From NCBI RefSeq assembly GCF_014323665.1, contig NZ_JABVEB010000016.1:1-64000 (forward strand): 64,000 bases of DNA. The letters are read 5' to 3'. A model generated the notes under the pieces. That model saw nothing but the letters and a program-made list of their open reading frames with translations, did no database searches and was not told the origin of the DNA. Positions 50,590 through 58,949 of the stretch are shown piece by piece (the stretch's first letter is position 1; every line of letters begins with the position of its first letter). Both the position numbers and the translations under genes were made by a program. The stretch comes from Actinomadura sp. HBU206391. GTDB taxonomy: Bacteria > Actinomycetota > Actinomycetes > Streptosporangiales > Streptosporangiaceae.

Positions 50590-50638
50590 GTGTCAACATA
50601 GGTTGACGAGAGGGCTCGTGTCAACCCACGTTGACACG
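50590..50638. promoter_or_regulatory. Twin GTCAAC-N4-GTTGAC operator candidates
   Basis: Two copies of the same palindrome, 28 bp apart, lie just upstream of the HTH start: 50592-50607 (6-bp arms, spacer ATAG) and 50617-50638 (9-bp arms, spacer CCAC). The shared core and spacing point to one dimeric regulator. Confidence 0.75.
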
Positions 50639-50815
50639 ATGGCCACGGGTCGACCAGGGCGAGCACGCGGAACCGCGTGCCGTGCAACAGGTGCGCGCGC
50701 AACGCGACGGCGCCGCCGAAGTCATGTCCGACGACCAGGGGTTCGGTCAGCCGCCAGTGCGCGAGGAGCTCGCTGAGGACTCTTCCCTGAGCCGCCTACA
50801 GTCGTGCGGAGCCGT
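50635..50815 (-). pseudogene. Alpha/beta hydrolase fragment
   Basis: The minus strand reads about 50 residues of a dehalogenase-like alpha/beta hydrolase (LSELLAHWRLTEPLVVGHDF then GGAVALRAHLLHG and FRVLALVDPW), including a GHDFGG elbow with Asp as nucleophile. Neither the N-terminus nor the rest is present, and the next gene's promoter begins immediately after. It is a relic. Confidence 0.6.
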
Positions 50816-50828
50816 AGAAAGGTGGCGA

Positions 50829-51530
50829 CTATACGGGCAGGTGCCGGGCGAGGAATGTCTCGGTCAGCGCCCACGCGCGGGCGGCCGGCTCGGGCTGATG
50901 GAACATCGCCGACTTGCGGTTGTGGAACGCGTGGCCCCCGTCCTCCTGAACATGGATCTCCACGTTCGGCAGGCCGGCCACCGCCTGCTCCACCATCGCG
51001 ACCTGCTCGCGGGGGATGTACGGGTCGGAGCCGCCGAAGTGGAACTGCACCGGGCATCCGATGTCGGGGAGCAGGTTCAGGCTGTCGGGCACTCCGGAAC
51101 CGTAGAACGACACCAGCGCGCCGAGTGTGGTCTTCGCGGCGAGCAGGTAGGCCATCGTCCCGCCCAGGCAGAAACCGAGGGCGCCGACTCCGGCGGACAG
51201 CTCGGGCAGCCCGGCCAGGTGGTCCAACGCCGCCGCCAGGTCGGCGACGCCCGTCTCCACCTCGAAGCGGGAGGACATCTCCACCGCCTGCGTCAGCCCC
51301 TCTTCACCGGCGGGTGCCACATAGCCCGGCTCGAGCCGCCAGAACAGGTCGGGTGCCGCGACCACATAGCCGAGCGCCGCGAGGTCCTCGGCGACTTCGC
51401 GGATGTACGGCCCGAGCCCGAAGATCTCCTGGACCAGCAGCAGACCCGGTCCGCGTCCGCTCTCGGGGAGCCAGATCGGCAGATCGAACGTTCCGTCCTC
51501 GACCGTCACCGATTCCGTACGAGTTGACAT
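50829..51530 (-). CDS. Dienelactone hydrolase family protein
   Basis: The start is ATG 51530, with AAGGAGG 7 bases upstream; the product is 233 aa, the normal length. The catalytic Cys lies in GFCLGGT (near residue 120), the Asp region is 'FHFGGSDPYIP' and the His 'DGGHAFHNR'. The N-terminal strand 'GPGLLLVQEIFGL' fits the family. It hydrolyses dienelactones or related carboxyl esters. Substrate unproven. Confidence 0.9.
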   Translation of the reverse strand: MSTRTESVTVEDGTFDLPIWLPESGRGPGLLLVQEIFGLGPYIREVAEDLAALGYVVAAPDLFWRLEPGYVAPAGEEGLTQAVEMSSRFEVETGVADLAAALDHLAGLPELSAGVGALGFCLGGTMAYLLAAKTTLGALVSFYGSGVPDSLNLLPDIGCPVQFHFGGSDPYIPREQVAMVEQAVAGLPNVEIHVQEDGGHAFHNRKSAMFHQPEPAARAWALTETFLARHLPV

Positions 51531-51667
51531 TCCGTACCTCCTTGCCCCAAAGGGTGTCTGGCTGCCCGTGATCGCCAAGGTTCTCATGAACCGCGTCACG
51601 GCCATCGGCCAACGCCGTACGCGACCGAATGATCAGGCTCGCGGTCGCGTGCCGCGGCGGACGCGCC

Positions 51668-51735
51668 CGTCGTTCAAGGCCCGACGTTCAGCGCCGTCGT
51701 TCAGGGCCCGTCGCTCAGGGCCCGTCGTTCAGCGC
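51668..51735. repeat. Five tandem 13-14-nt repeats
   Basis: Five imperfect copies of CGTCGTTCAGGGCC lie in tandem and overlap the last codons and stop of the HD-domain gene, between it and the dienelactone hydrolase gene. Confidence 0.75.
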
Positions 51736-52343
51736 GGCCGATCGGAAGGGGGCGCGGGCAGAGCATGGCGGGCTTGGAAGGCCAGGCGGGCGTCGGCGCC
51801 GGCCGCGATGCGGCCGGCGATGTCGTCGAGCACGAGGAACGCCTCCCAGGGCTCCTGCCCGGACGCGGCCGTGAGGTGCCCGATGACCAGCTCCTCCAGA
51901 TCGATCACCCGCTTGCCCTTCCAGACCTTGTCCGCCATCGAGACCAGCAGGTCATCGACGGTGACGCCTGGAGCCGTCCACGCCGCGTGCGTACGGGCGA
52001 AGCGGGCCAGGTGCTCCTCGACGCCTTGCGAGCGGAGCAGCTCGTACCCGGTCTGCTCGTGCGCCGACCCGGGACCGGACAGCTCCGCGTCGTGCACCGA
52101 CTTGCCGATGTCGTGAGTGGCCGCGCCGAACAGCACGGCCTCCCGGTCGCAGTGCAGTGAGGGGTAATGCGGTTCGAGCGCGCGGACCAGTTCCCACGCC
52201 GTGTCGTGTACGGCGCGCAGGTGGGCCGCGAGCCGGGGTGAGGCGGCGAGCGTCTCCAGCAGCGCGCACACTCGCGCCGGCAGTGGGCGCAGGGGTGGAT
52301 CGCTCGGATCGCTCATCGCGTGGGCGAGCGCGGCGGATGCCAT
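51729..52343 (-). CDS. HD-domain phosphohydrolase
   Basis: The product is 204 aa from ATG 52343; a second in-frame ATG lies 27 bp inside, and neither has a clear ribosome-binding site. The HD motif is 'LFGAATHDIGKSVHDAEL' (near residue 75), preceded by 'ALEPHYPSLHCDREAV' and followed by 'HEQTGYELL' and 'DLLVSMADKVWKGKR'. These residues coordinate metal in HD phosphohydrolases. The substrate could be a nucleotide or signalling phosphate. The tandem repeats touch the stop codon. Confidence 0.8.
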   Translation of the reverse strand: MASAALAHAMSDPSDPPLRPLPARVCALLETLAASPRLAAHLRAVHDTAWELVRALEPHYPSLHCDREAVLFGAATHDIGKSVHDAELSGPGSAHEQTGYELLRSQGVEEHLARFARTHAAWTAPGVTVDDLLVSMADKVWKGKRVIDLEELVIGHLTAASGQEPWEAFLVLDDIAGRIAAGADARLAFQARHALPAPPSDRPR

Positions 52344-52528
52344 GCGGGGAACGGTAGCCGCCGATCGGGCGCCGTGTAGCGGCCTTGGCGGCCGGACCGG
52401 CGGCGGCCTTTGCGGACAGCGGCGAGCCGGCCCTCCGTCCGGTCGAGGTCGCCATCGCCGTCGGGCCGCTGAACGGCCGGATGCCGGCGCGGCCTTCGGC
52501 CGCACCGGCACCATGTCGCCGGTCGTGG

Positions 52529-54799
52529 TCATTCGTTCCTGGCGGTCTCGGGTCCGGTGATCCGCTTGAGCAGAGGGAGGGTGCAGGCGATGACCCCCAG
52601 CGAAGCGGCGAGCCCGGCGCCGACGGTGATGTAGTACTCGGCTCCCGGCGGCCGGAGCGAATAGTGCATCTGCGACTCGAGGAACAGCGCCGCCGCCAGG
52701 AACCCCGCACCCGCCGCCACCACGGCGTTGACGAGGAGCGGGGCCGCGCTCTCCAAGGCGACGACCCGGCGGAGCATGCCGAGCGGGACCCCGGCCAGCC
52801 GCAGCAGACTGAAGGGGCGTTTGCGGTCGTTCAGCCCGGCGACCACGCTCACCGCCAGGCCGCAGCCGGCGATGCACAGACTGACGAGCATGACGACGTT
52901 GGCCAGTTGCTGGTACCCGGCCATCTCCTTGGCCATCCCCGACTGCGCGAGGTGCTCGGACCAGGTGGCGGCCGGCCTCTGCCCGGGAAAGTCGACCGCG
53001 AGAGCGGTTCGCACCCGTTCGAGCACCGACTTCGACCCATTCGTTCCGATGACGATCGTCTGTACCGGGAGGCCCTGGAGCCGTTCGGACGAGATGGGGG
53101 CGGTAGGCCAGCCCGAGGCCTCCGGTGTGTCGCCCGGCGAAATGTCCAGGGCGAAGTGCGCCGGGATCGATACCACGTCCGCTCCGGCGGGGCAGCGGCC
53201 GAGAAGCGGAACGCCGGCCGTCTCCCGGCATGACATCAGCCCGGCAACGATCGGCCGGGGGCCGCCGACGGAGACGGTGGTACCCAGCGGGTTCGTGTGG
53301 ATCATCGTCACGCCGTGGACGCCCGGGATCGAGCGCAGCCCGGCGAGGACCGATTCCGGGACGGGGCCGACGGACGATCTCGGCACCCCCGGAACCTCCG
53401 TCCAGCCCCGCGAGTAGTCGGCCACCAGCGTGCTCCGCTGCACGGCGTTTCCACGTGGGGTGCTGCGTTCGGCGACCATGGTGGTCATCACGCCGACGGC
53501 CGTGCTGGTGACGAACAGGGCGAGGACCAGCCCGCTGATCGCGCGGAAGCCGGTACGCGGATCGTCCGACAGCCGTCGCGCGGCGATGAGCGTCGCGGGC
53601 CGGTTGCTGCGACGGGCCATGATGCGAGCACCGACCATGGTCAGCCACGGCCCGGCGACGACCAGTCCGACCATCATCAGCAGGATGCCGGTGAGGTACG
53701 CCTGGGTCTGGCCGCTGGTGCTCTCGGGGCGCCTGCCGACGAAATAGGCGAGTTCGGCGATGCCGGCGACCAGCGGGATGAGCCGGTACGCCCGGGGAGC
53801 GCGCGGGGTGACGCGTCGGCTGACTCCGAGCGGAGAGATCCGCACTCGTCGGAGCGCGATCCGTGCCGCGATCGCGGCCGCCACCGGAACGCCGGCCGCG
53901 ACGAACAGGACGTCCACCGGTCGGAGCGACAGGTCGCTCGGGTAGAACGGCTCGCCCGTGAAAGGGACCCCCGCCAGCGGCACCCGAAGCAGGAAGAACA
54001 CGCCGAAGCCGGCGACCGTGCCCACGACGGCGGCCAGGGTCGACTCGACGGCCGATACGACCGACACCTGCCGGGGCGTCGCACCGACCAGGCGCATCGC
54101 GGCGAACCGCTGCTCCCGACGGGCAGCGGCGAGCCGGGTCGCCGTGGCGATGAAGACCAGCACAGGGAAGAGCAGCGCCGCCGACGTGACGGAGAGGATG
54201 AGGGTCATGGCGTCGGCGTTAAGGCCGACGATGCAGTCGGCGCAGTTGCCGGGGGTCAGTGTCGCGATGGTGCTGATCCGCACCGCACCGGGCACGCGCG
54301 ACAGCTCGTCGGCGGAGTGACCGACGATGACGATCAGGGAGTCCGGGCTCGGCAGTCCCGAGATGCCGATCTCGCCGATCTGGGTCCCGGGAAAGCGGCC
54401 GCCGAACTCGGCGGCAGGCTCCGACCGGAGCAGCGCGCTGAGCGCGGGTGAGGCGTAGAACTGCTCGGGACCGGGCAGCCGTGAGATCCCCGGCGGGACA
54501 GGAGACTGCGGGCCGGTGGCGGCGACGTCGACCCGCGTGATGCTCTCGCCGTCGTAGAGGTCGGTTCCGAGCGTGCCCCACAACGGATCAGGCGATGCCT
54601 TGGCATCGGGGGACGTGGCGGCGGGCGCCCCTGAGTTGAGCCATGCGTACCGCGCGTTCTGCGCATTGACGCCGTTGATGCTCGCCAGCGTGACCAGGAG
54701 CAGGCCGACGCCCAGTGCCACGGCGGCCGCGGTGACGACGAGGCGGACGGCCGCCTCCCTGCCGCCGCGCAGGGTGAGCCGAAGACCAAAGCTGATCAT
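52529..54799 (-). CDS. FtsX/MacB-like permease with two FtsX domains
   Basis: The product is 756 aa; ATG 54799 overlaps the ATPase stop by 4 bases. Membrane segments lie at the start (VVTAAAVALGVGLLLVTLAS), in a group at about residues 195-330, around 365-440 and 620-755. They frame a large external domain between helices, as in double-FtsX permeases of the MacB/LolCE class in Gram-positives. It probably exports lipids, peptides or antibiotics with the adjacent ATPase. Confidence 0.9.
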   Translation of the reverse strand: MISFGLRLTLRGGREAAVRLVVTAAAVALGVGLLLVTLASINGVNAQNARYAWLNSGAPAATSPDAKASPDPLWGTLGTDLYDGESITRVDVAATGPQSPVPPGISRLPGPEQFYASPALSALLRSEPAAEFGGRFPGTQIGEIGISGLPSPDSLIVIVGHSADELSRVPGAVRISTIATLTPGNCADCIVGLNADAMTLILSVTSAALLFPVLVFIATATRLAAARREQRFAAMRLVGATPRQVSVVSAVESTLAAVVGTVAGFGVFFLLRVPLAGVPFTGEPFYPSDLSLRPVDVLFVAAGVPVAAAIAARIALRRVRISPLGVSRRVTPRAPRAYRLIPLVAGIAELAYFVGRRPESTSGQTQAYLTGILLMMVGLVVAGPWLTMVGARIMARRSNRPATLIAARRLSDDPRTGFRAISGLVLALFVTSTAVGVMTTMVAERSTPRGNAVQRSTLVADYSRGWTEVPGVPRSSVGPVPESVLAGLRSIPGVHGVTMIHTNPLGTTVSVGGPRPIVAGLMSCRETAGVPLLGRCPAGADVVSIPAHFALDISPGDTPEASGWPTAPISSERLQGLPVQTIVIGTNGSKSVLERVRTALAVDFPGQRPAATWSEHLAQSGMAKEMAGYQQLANVVMLVSLCIAGCGLAVSVVAGLNDRKRPFSLLRLAGVPLGMLRRVVALESAAPLLVNAVVAAGAGFLAAALFLESQMHYSLRPPGAEYYITVGAGLAASLGVIACTLPLLKRITGPETARNE

Positions 54800-55521
54800 G
54801 AACTCACCTGGGCGGCCGCCGAGAACGAGCTCACCTTTCCGTCGCGGACGATGACCTCACGGTCGGCGTAGGCCGCCACGCGGGGCTCATGGGTGACCAC
54901 GATGACGGTGGTGCCCTGCTCGCGGGCGGCCGCGACCAGCAGGTCCATGACCTGCTCGCCGGTGAGCGAGTCGAGCGATCCGGTCGGCTCGTCCGCGAAC
55001 AGGATCTCCGGCCGCGCGACCAGGCCGCGGGCGAGCGCGACCCGCTGGGCCTGGCCCCCGGACAGCTCCCCGGACCGGCGCTTCTCCAGCCCGTCCAGGC
55101 CGAGTCGTTCCAACCACGTGCCGGCTTCCTTCAGTGCCGCCGCCCGGCGGGTGCCGCCGAGCAGCAGGGGCAGCGCGACGTTCTCCTCGGCGGTCAGCTC
55201 GGGGACGAGCTGACCGAACTGGAAGACGAACCCGAACCGGTCCCGGCGCAGGGTGCTGCGTTCCGTCTCGCCCATGGTGTCGATCCGGCGCCCGGCGAAC
55301 CGGATCTCGCCGGCGTCGGGCGTCAGGATCCCGGCGAGGCAGTGCAGCAGAGTCGTCTTACCCGAGCCGCTCGGGCCCATGATGGCCACGATCTCTCCGG
55401 CGGCCACCGACAGGCTGGCGCCCCGGAGTGCGGGTGTCCGGCCGAACGACAAGGCGACGTCGCGCGCCTCGGTGAGGAAGCTCGGGGAGCCGGCTTCGGC
55501 GGGAACCTCGGCGCCGCTCAT
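54796..55521 (-). CDS. MacB-type ABC ATP-binding protein
   Basis: The product is 241 aa; ATG 55521 overlaps the PadR stop by 4 bases. Motifs: Walker A GPSGSGKTT, Q-loop QFGQL, signature LSGGQAQR, Walker B ILFADEPTGSLDS and switch His VTHEPRVA. It has the length and 'RRDRFGFVFQFGQLVPELTAEENVALPLLL' segment of LolD/MacB ATPases. It drives the permease encoded next in this three-gene operon. Confidence 0.95.
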   Translation of the reverse strand: MSGAEVPAEAGSPSFLTEARDVALSFGRTPALRGASLSVAAGEIVAIMGPSGSGKTTLLHCLAGILTPDAGEIRFAGRRIDTMGETERSTLRRDRFGFVFQFGQLVPELTAEENVALPLLLGGTRRAAALKEAGTWLERLGLDGLEKRRSGELSGGQAQRVALARGLVARPEILFADEPTGSLDSLTGEQVMDLLVAAAREQGTTVIVVTHEPRVAAYADREVIVRDGKVSSFSAAAQVSS

Positions 55522-56042
55522 GACCGCACCGCCTCGGCCAGAGCGTCGAGCCGGGCCACGGTGAGGTCGATCCACCGCAGATCGGATTCCAGATGGAACA
55601 GGCCGTGGTCGGCCAAGAGCGCATCGACCAGGCCGCCCTCCCGCCTGAGCTCGGTCAGTTCGCGCATCCGCTGCAGATGCGCGGCGCGCTGGGCGTCGAG
55701 GTAGTGCTCCGCGTCACGTCCCAGCATCAGCGCCAGCACCACCTTCGAGAACAGCACCGTCTGCAGGTGCGGCTCGGCTTCGACCGGCTCGGTCAGCCAG
55801 GCCTCGAACTCGGTGGCCCCGGTGTCGGTGATGACGTAGCGCTTACGGTCGGGCCCCGCGCCGGCCGCCGTCTCGGCCACCACCACCTTGCCATCGCGAG
55901 CCAGGCGGCTGAGGGTCGAGTAGACCTGGCCGAACGGGAGCGGCTTGCCGCGGCCGAAGAAGGCGTCGTAGTCGCGTTTGAGGTCATAGCCATGGCTCGG
56001 CTCTCGTTCGAGCAGGCCGAGCAAGGTGAGGGGAACGCTCAT
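55518..56042 (-). CDS. PadR-family regulator
   Basis: The product is 174 aa from ATG 56042; no ribosome-binding site is visible, so it may be leaderless. The winged helix is clear: 'LTLLGLLEREPSHGYDLKRDYD' and 'PLPFGQVYSTLSRLARDGKVV' then 'DRKRYVITDTG'. The C-terminal helices form a Vir-type dimer domain. It heads the operon of the MacB-like exporter and a matching operator lies in its promoter, so it is probably an autorepressor. Confidence 0.9.
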   Translation of the reverse strand: MSVPLTLLGLLEREPSHGYDLKRDYDAFFGRGKPLPFGQVYSTLSRLARDGKVVVAETAAGAGPDRKRYVITDTGATEFEAWLTEPVEAEPHLQTVLFSKVVLALMLGRDAEHYLDAQRAAHLQRMRELTELRREGGLVDALLADHGLFHLESDLRWIDLTVARLDALAEAVRS

Positions 56043-56060
56043 GAGGCAGACAATACACTC

Positions 56061-56085
56061 GGTGTATACCCTGAGTCTATACACC
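56061..56085. promoter_or_regulatory. PadR operator candidate
   Basis: GGTGTATA-9 nt-TATACACC is a perfect inverted repeat 19 bases upstream of the padR-like start. Its GTGTAT...ATACAC form matches known PadR-type sites. If transcription starts at or near the ATG, it covers the promoter core. Confidence 0.8.
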
Positions 56086-56150
56086 CGGTTTCCGCGCATT
56101 CCAGGTGTCCGGCCGCAGGTGCGATGACGGCCGATCGGCGTTTTCGCAGG

Positions 56151-56708
56151 TCAGTCCGCTCGCCACTCCGTTTCGAGCATCGCGTAGACCACCTCGTCGG
56201 CCCATTCGCCCTTCACGAACTCGTTCTGAACGAAATGGGCTTCGCGTCGCATGCCGAGGCGCTCAAGGACCCGTCCGGACGCGGTGTTGCGCGCGTCGAT
56301 GCGGCCGATGATGCGGTGCAGGCCGAGATCTTCGAAGCCCAGCCGCAGCATCACGCGCGTGGCCTCCGTGGCGTACCCGCGGCCGCCGTGGTCGGGGTGG
56401 AAGAGATAGCCGACCTCGCCCTGCCGGTGCGCACGGCTTCGCCAGAAGAGAATGACCTCACCGATGACCTGGCCGGTCTCCGCCAGTTCCACCGCGAGGG
56501 ACAGGTTGCCGCCCTCGTCGGTCAGGGTCACGGCCTGCGTCTTCTGGTCGAGCGCCTCCCTCACCTCGTCACGGTCACGCGGCCCGAAATAGAGGTAGCG
56601 CGTGACCTCGGGCCGGGACTGCAGGTCGTACAGGGCGTCGAGGTCGGCGGGGGTGTACGGCCGCAGGATGAGCCGTGCCGTCTTGAGCGGATAGGCGGGT
56701 CTGAGCAC
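56151..56708 (-). CDS. GNAT acetyltransferase (RimJ/RimL type)
   Basis: The product is 185 aa from GTG 56708. The acetyl-CoA-binding region is 'EVGYLFHPDHGGRGYATEATRVML' (R/Q-x-x-G-x-G/A at HGGRGYAT, near residue 105), and 'ARNTASGRVLERLGMRREAH' is the conserved end. The N-terminal 'LKTARLILRPYTPADLDALY' is typical of RimJ/RimL-like enzymes. It acetylates an amino group of a protein or small molecule; the substrate is unknown. Confidence 0.9.
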   Translation of the reverse strand: MLRPAYPLKTARLILRPYTPADLDALYDLQSRPEVTRYLYFGPRDRDEVREALDQKTQAVTLTDEGGNLSLAVELAETGQVIGEVILFWRSRAHRQGEVGYLFHPDHGGRGYATEATRVMLRLGFEDLGLHRIIGRIDARNTASGRVLERLGMRREAHFVQNEFVKGEWADEVVYAMLETEWRAD

Positions 56709-56777
56709 CGGTCGATCGTATGCAGGTCAGGCCGTTCAAGCGGGATCGGGTGGGTGTGCGGCGCCTTGAAGAGATTG

Positions 56778-56799
56778 ACGGAGTGAGTACTCACTCCGT
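56778..56799. promoter_or_regulatory. 22-bp perfect palindrome, TetR operator candidate
   Basis: ACGGAGTGAGT-ACTCACTCCGT has no spacer and no mismatch and lies 12 bases upstream of the TetR ATG. Likely autoregulatory site. Confidence 0.85.
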
Positions 56800-56811
56800 A
56801 CTCTCGGCCGT

Positions 56812-57441
56812 ATGGAAACCACACCCACCCGGCGGCGCGCGCCGGGAATGAGCGCAGAGCAACGGCGAACGATGATCGTGGCGGCGGCGCTCCCGCTCGT
56901 CGCCGAGCACGGCACGACGGTCACCACCAGCCAGATCGCCAAGGCGGCCGGCATCGGCGAGGCGACGATCTTCCGCGTGTTCACCGACAAGGAGGAGCTC
57001 CTCGACGCCTGCGTGGTCGAGGCACTACGCCCCGACCACGTGCTGGACGGCATCGCCGCGATCCCGCTGGACCAGCCGCTGGCCGATCGGCTGGCCGAGG
57101 CGGCCGAGACGATGCAGGCGTTCCTGACCCGGATGGGCACCGTCCTCGGTGCCCTGCACGCGACTGGACGCCACACACGAGGCCGCCCCGAGGGAGCGCC
57201 CGCCCCCGGACTGAACCGCGACGCCGGGATCGAACAGACCCGGGAAGCGCTGGCCGACCTGTTCGAACCCGAACGCGACTCGCTGCGGTTGCCGCCCGAG
57301 CGGCTGGCCGCGCTGTTCCAGCACCTGATGTTCGCCGGCATGCGCCGCGTGCCGGGCACGGCCGAATCGGGCGTGGACACCGAGGCCCTCATCGACGTGT
57401 TCCTGCACGGAGCCCTGACCGGCCCCGGGGAGGCTCGTTGA
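56812..57441 (+). CDS. TetR-family regulator
   Basis: The product is 209 aa from ATG 56812. The N-terminal HTH is typical: 'RRTMIVAAALPLVAEHGTTVTTSQIAKAAGIGEATIFRVFTDKEELLDACV' (residues about 17-68). The rest is helical with a ligand pocket of unknown specificity and an Arg/Pro-rich insert near residue 125. It overlaps the next gene by 4 bases. With the palindrome upstream it is probably an autorepressor of a two-gene operon. Confidence 0.9.
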   Translation: METTPTRRRAPGMSAEQRRTMIVAAALPLVAEHGTTVTTSQIAKAAGIGEATIFRVFTDKEELLDACVVEALRPDHVLDGIAAIPLDQPLADRLAEAAETMQAFLTRMGTVLGALHATGRHTRGRPEGAPAPGLNRDAGIEQTREALADLFEPERDSLRLPPERLAALFQHLMFAGMRRVPGTAESGVDTEALIDVFLHGALTGPGEAR

Positions 57442-57752
57442 GCGCCCTGTCGACCGGCCCTTCGAGCGGATCGTCGGCCGGCCGTTCGACAGCGGCCGTG
57501 CGCGAACGCGGAGCCGCGTACCGGCGAAAGGCCCGTGCCCTCGCGGTGCTCGCCTCGGTGGCCGCGCCCGTCGCCATCTGGCTCCTCGCCGTCCCCCTCT
57601 TGGGCAACCGCCTGCACGTACCGGATCAACCGGGGGAGGAGCCCCTGGACGTCGGCCTGCCACCAGTGATCGTCATCGCGCTGGCCGCCGCGCTGTCGGG
57701 ATGGGCACTGCTCGCGTCATCGAACCGGCCGTGCGCAGGCGAGCCGGTTTGA
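57438..57752 (+). CDS. Short membrane protein, possibly truncated DUF6069 type
   Basis: The product is 104 aa, starting at the TTGA overlap with TetR. Two hydrophobic segments are present (ALAVLASVAAPVAIWLLAVP and PPVIVIALAAALSGWALLAS), then the reading ends abruptly with SNRPCAGEPV. TetR-linked DUF6069-type proteins, as I recall them, have about four helices and 130 residues, so the second pair of helices seems lost. The quinone-oxidoreductase promoter lies immediately at its end, which could mark a deletion. Confidence 0.6.
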   Translation: MSALSTGPSSGSSAGRSTAAVRERGAAYRRKARALAVLASVAAPVAIWLLAVPLLGNRLHVPDQPGEEPLDVGLPPVIVIALAAALSGWALLASSNRPCAGEPV

Positions 57753-57779
57753 CCTCAACTCTGCTCGAGGTTGCAGGCT
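57749..57779 (+). promoter_or_regulatory. MerR/SoxR-type promoter
   Basis: TTGACC at 57749 is followed at a long (about 19-bp) spacing by CAGGCT. Between them lies ACCTC-N10-GAGGT (57752-57771), the dyad characteristic of MerR-family activators on stretched promoters. It stands 33 bases before the oxidoreductase start. No merR gene is adjacent. Confidence 0.6.
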
Positions 57780-57811
57780 TGATCACTGAACCGACCGAGA
57801 AGAGGGGCGTC

Positions 57812-58765
57812 ATGAGAGCGGTGTGGTTGAAGGAGTTCGGTGGGCCGGAGGTTCTCGTCGCCGCTGACACGGCGGAACCGGTGGCCGGTCCCGGGCAGGC
57901 GTTGATCGAGGTGGAGTTCGCCAATATCACCTTCATCGAGACCCAGATCAGGAGTGGTCACGGCCCCTTCAAGGTGGAACTGCCCATGATCCTCGGCAAC
58001 GGCGTCGGCGGCGTCGTGTCCTCGGTCGGCGCGGAGGCCGACGCGGGCCTGGTCGGTCGGCGGGTGGTGGCCGGCCTCGGCGGCTCGGGCGGTTATGCCG
58101 AACGCGCCGCGGTGGATGTCGGCGCGCTCATCGAGGTGCCGGAGGCCGTGGAGCTCGCCGACGCGGTGGCATTGCTGGCCGACGGGCGTACTGCGACGTT
58201 GCTGGCACGGGCGGCCGGGCTGCGGGCCGGAGACCGGGTTCTTGTGGAGGCGGCGGCGGGCGGCGTGGGCACGTTGCTGGTCCAGCTCGCGGGGGCCTCC
58301 GGCGCCAGGGTGATCGGGGCGGCCGGCGGCACGCGCAAGGTCGAGCTGGTACGCGATCTGGGCGCTGAGATGGCGGTCGACTACCGCGACCCGGGCTGGC
58401 CGGACCGGGTGCGTGAGACGGTCGGCGGGGTCGACGTCGTCTTCGACGGCGTCGGCGGCGCCATCAGCCGGGAAGCCTTCGAACTGCTCGACCGAGGCGG
58501 ACGGATGCTGAGCTACGGACTCGCGAGCGGAGCGTGGGCGGCCATCTCCGACGAGGCGGCAGTCGAGCGCGGAGTGACGATCCTGCGGGGAGCGGGCGGG
58601 ACGCCCGAAGAGCTGCGCGCGCTCACGGCCGGCGCACTCGCCGAGGCGGCGGCCGGCCGGTTGCGCCCGGTGATCGGGCAGCGGTTCCCCTTGGACCGGG
58701 CGGCCGACGCGCACGAGGCCATCCAGTCACGGGCGACCGTGGGCAAGACGCTGCTGGAGGTGTGA
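57812..58765 (+). CDS. Zinc-free quinone oxidoreductase-type (MDR) enzyme
   Basis: The product is 317 aa from ATG 57812, with AGAAGAGGGG 7 bases upstream. The N-terminal 'MRAVWLKEFGGPEVL' and 'GVGGVVSSVGAEAD' are the GroES-like part. The NADPH fold has 'VLVEAAAGGVGTLLVQLA' (AxxGxxG type, near residue 150). It has no Cys/His zinc ligands, as in NADPH:quinone reductase-like MDRs. It reduces a quinone or an electrophile. A MerR-type promoter suggests induction by redox or electrophilic stress. Confidence 0.85.
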   Translation: MRAVWLKEFGGPEVLVAADTAEPVAGPGQALIEVEFANITFIETQIRSGHGPFKVELPMILGNGVGGVVSSVGAEADAGLVGRRVVAGLGGSGGYAERAAVDVGALIEVPEAVELADAVALLADGRTATLLARAAGLRAGDRVLVEAAAGGVGTLLVQLAGASGARVIGAAGGTRKVELVRDLGAEMAVDYRDPGWPDRVRETVGGVDVVFDGVGGAISREAFELLDRGGRMLSYGLASGAWAAISDEAAVERGVTILRGAGGTPEELRALTAGALAEAAAGRLRPVIGQRFPLDRAADAHEAIQSRATVGKTLLEV

Positions 58766-58854
58766 TGACCCGATGAACGCGGCTCCGGCCACTCGATCAC
58801 ATGCCGGATACCGCGGTGCGAACATGCCGGTGATCTCGGTACTCTTCTGTCTGC

Positions 58855-58930
58855 GGGCCGTTAGCTCAATTGGCAGAGCTCCGGACTTTTAATCCGTCGG
58901 TTCTGGGTTCGAGTCCCAGGCGGCCCACCA
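58855..58930 (+). tRNA. tRNA-Lys (anticodon TTT)
   Basis: A cloverleaf begins GGGCCGT and ends CGGCCC-A-CCA, with CCA encoded. The anticodon arm is CCGGA-CTTTTAA-TCCGT, giving TTT (Lys). The D-arm has AGCTCAATTGGCAGAGC and the T-arm GGTTCGAGTCC. Confidence 0.95.
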
Positions 58931-58949
58931 CGTCTGACCTGCTCAGACG
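58931..58949 (+). terminator. Short hairpin directly after tRNA-Lys
   Basis: CGTCTGA and TCAGACG form a perfect 7-bp stem with a 5-nt loop, starting at the base after CCA. It may end tRNA transcription. The stretch to 59445 otherwise shows no gene. Confidence 0.4.
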
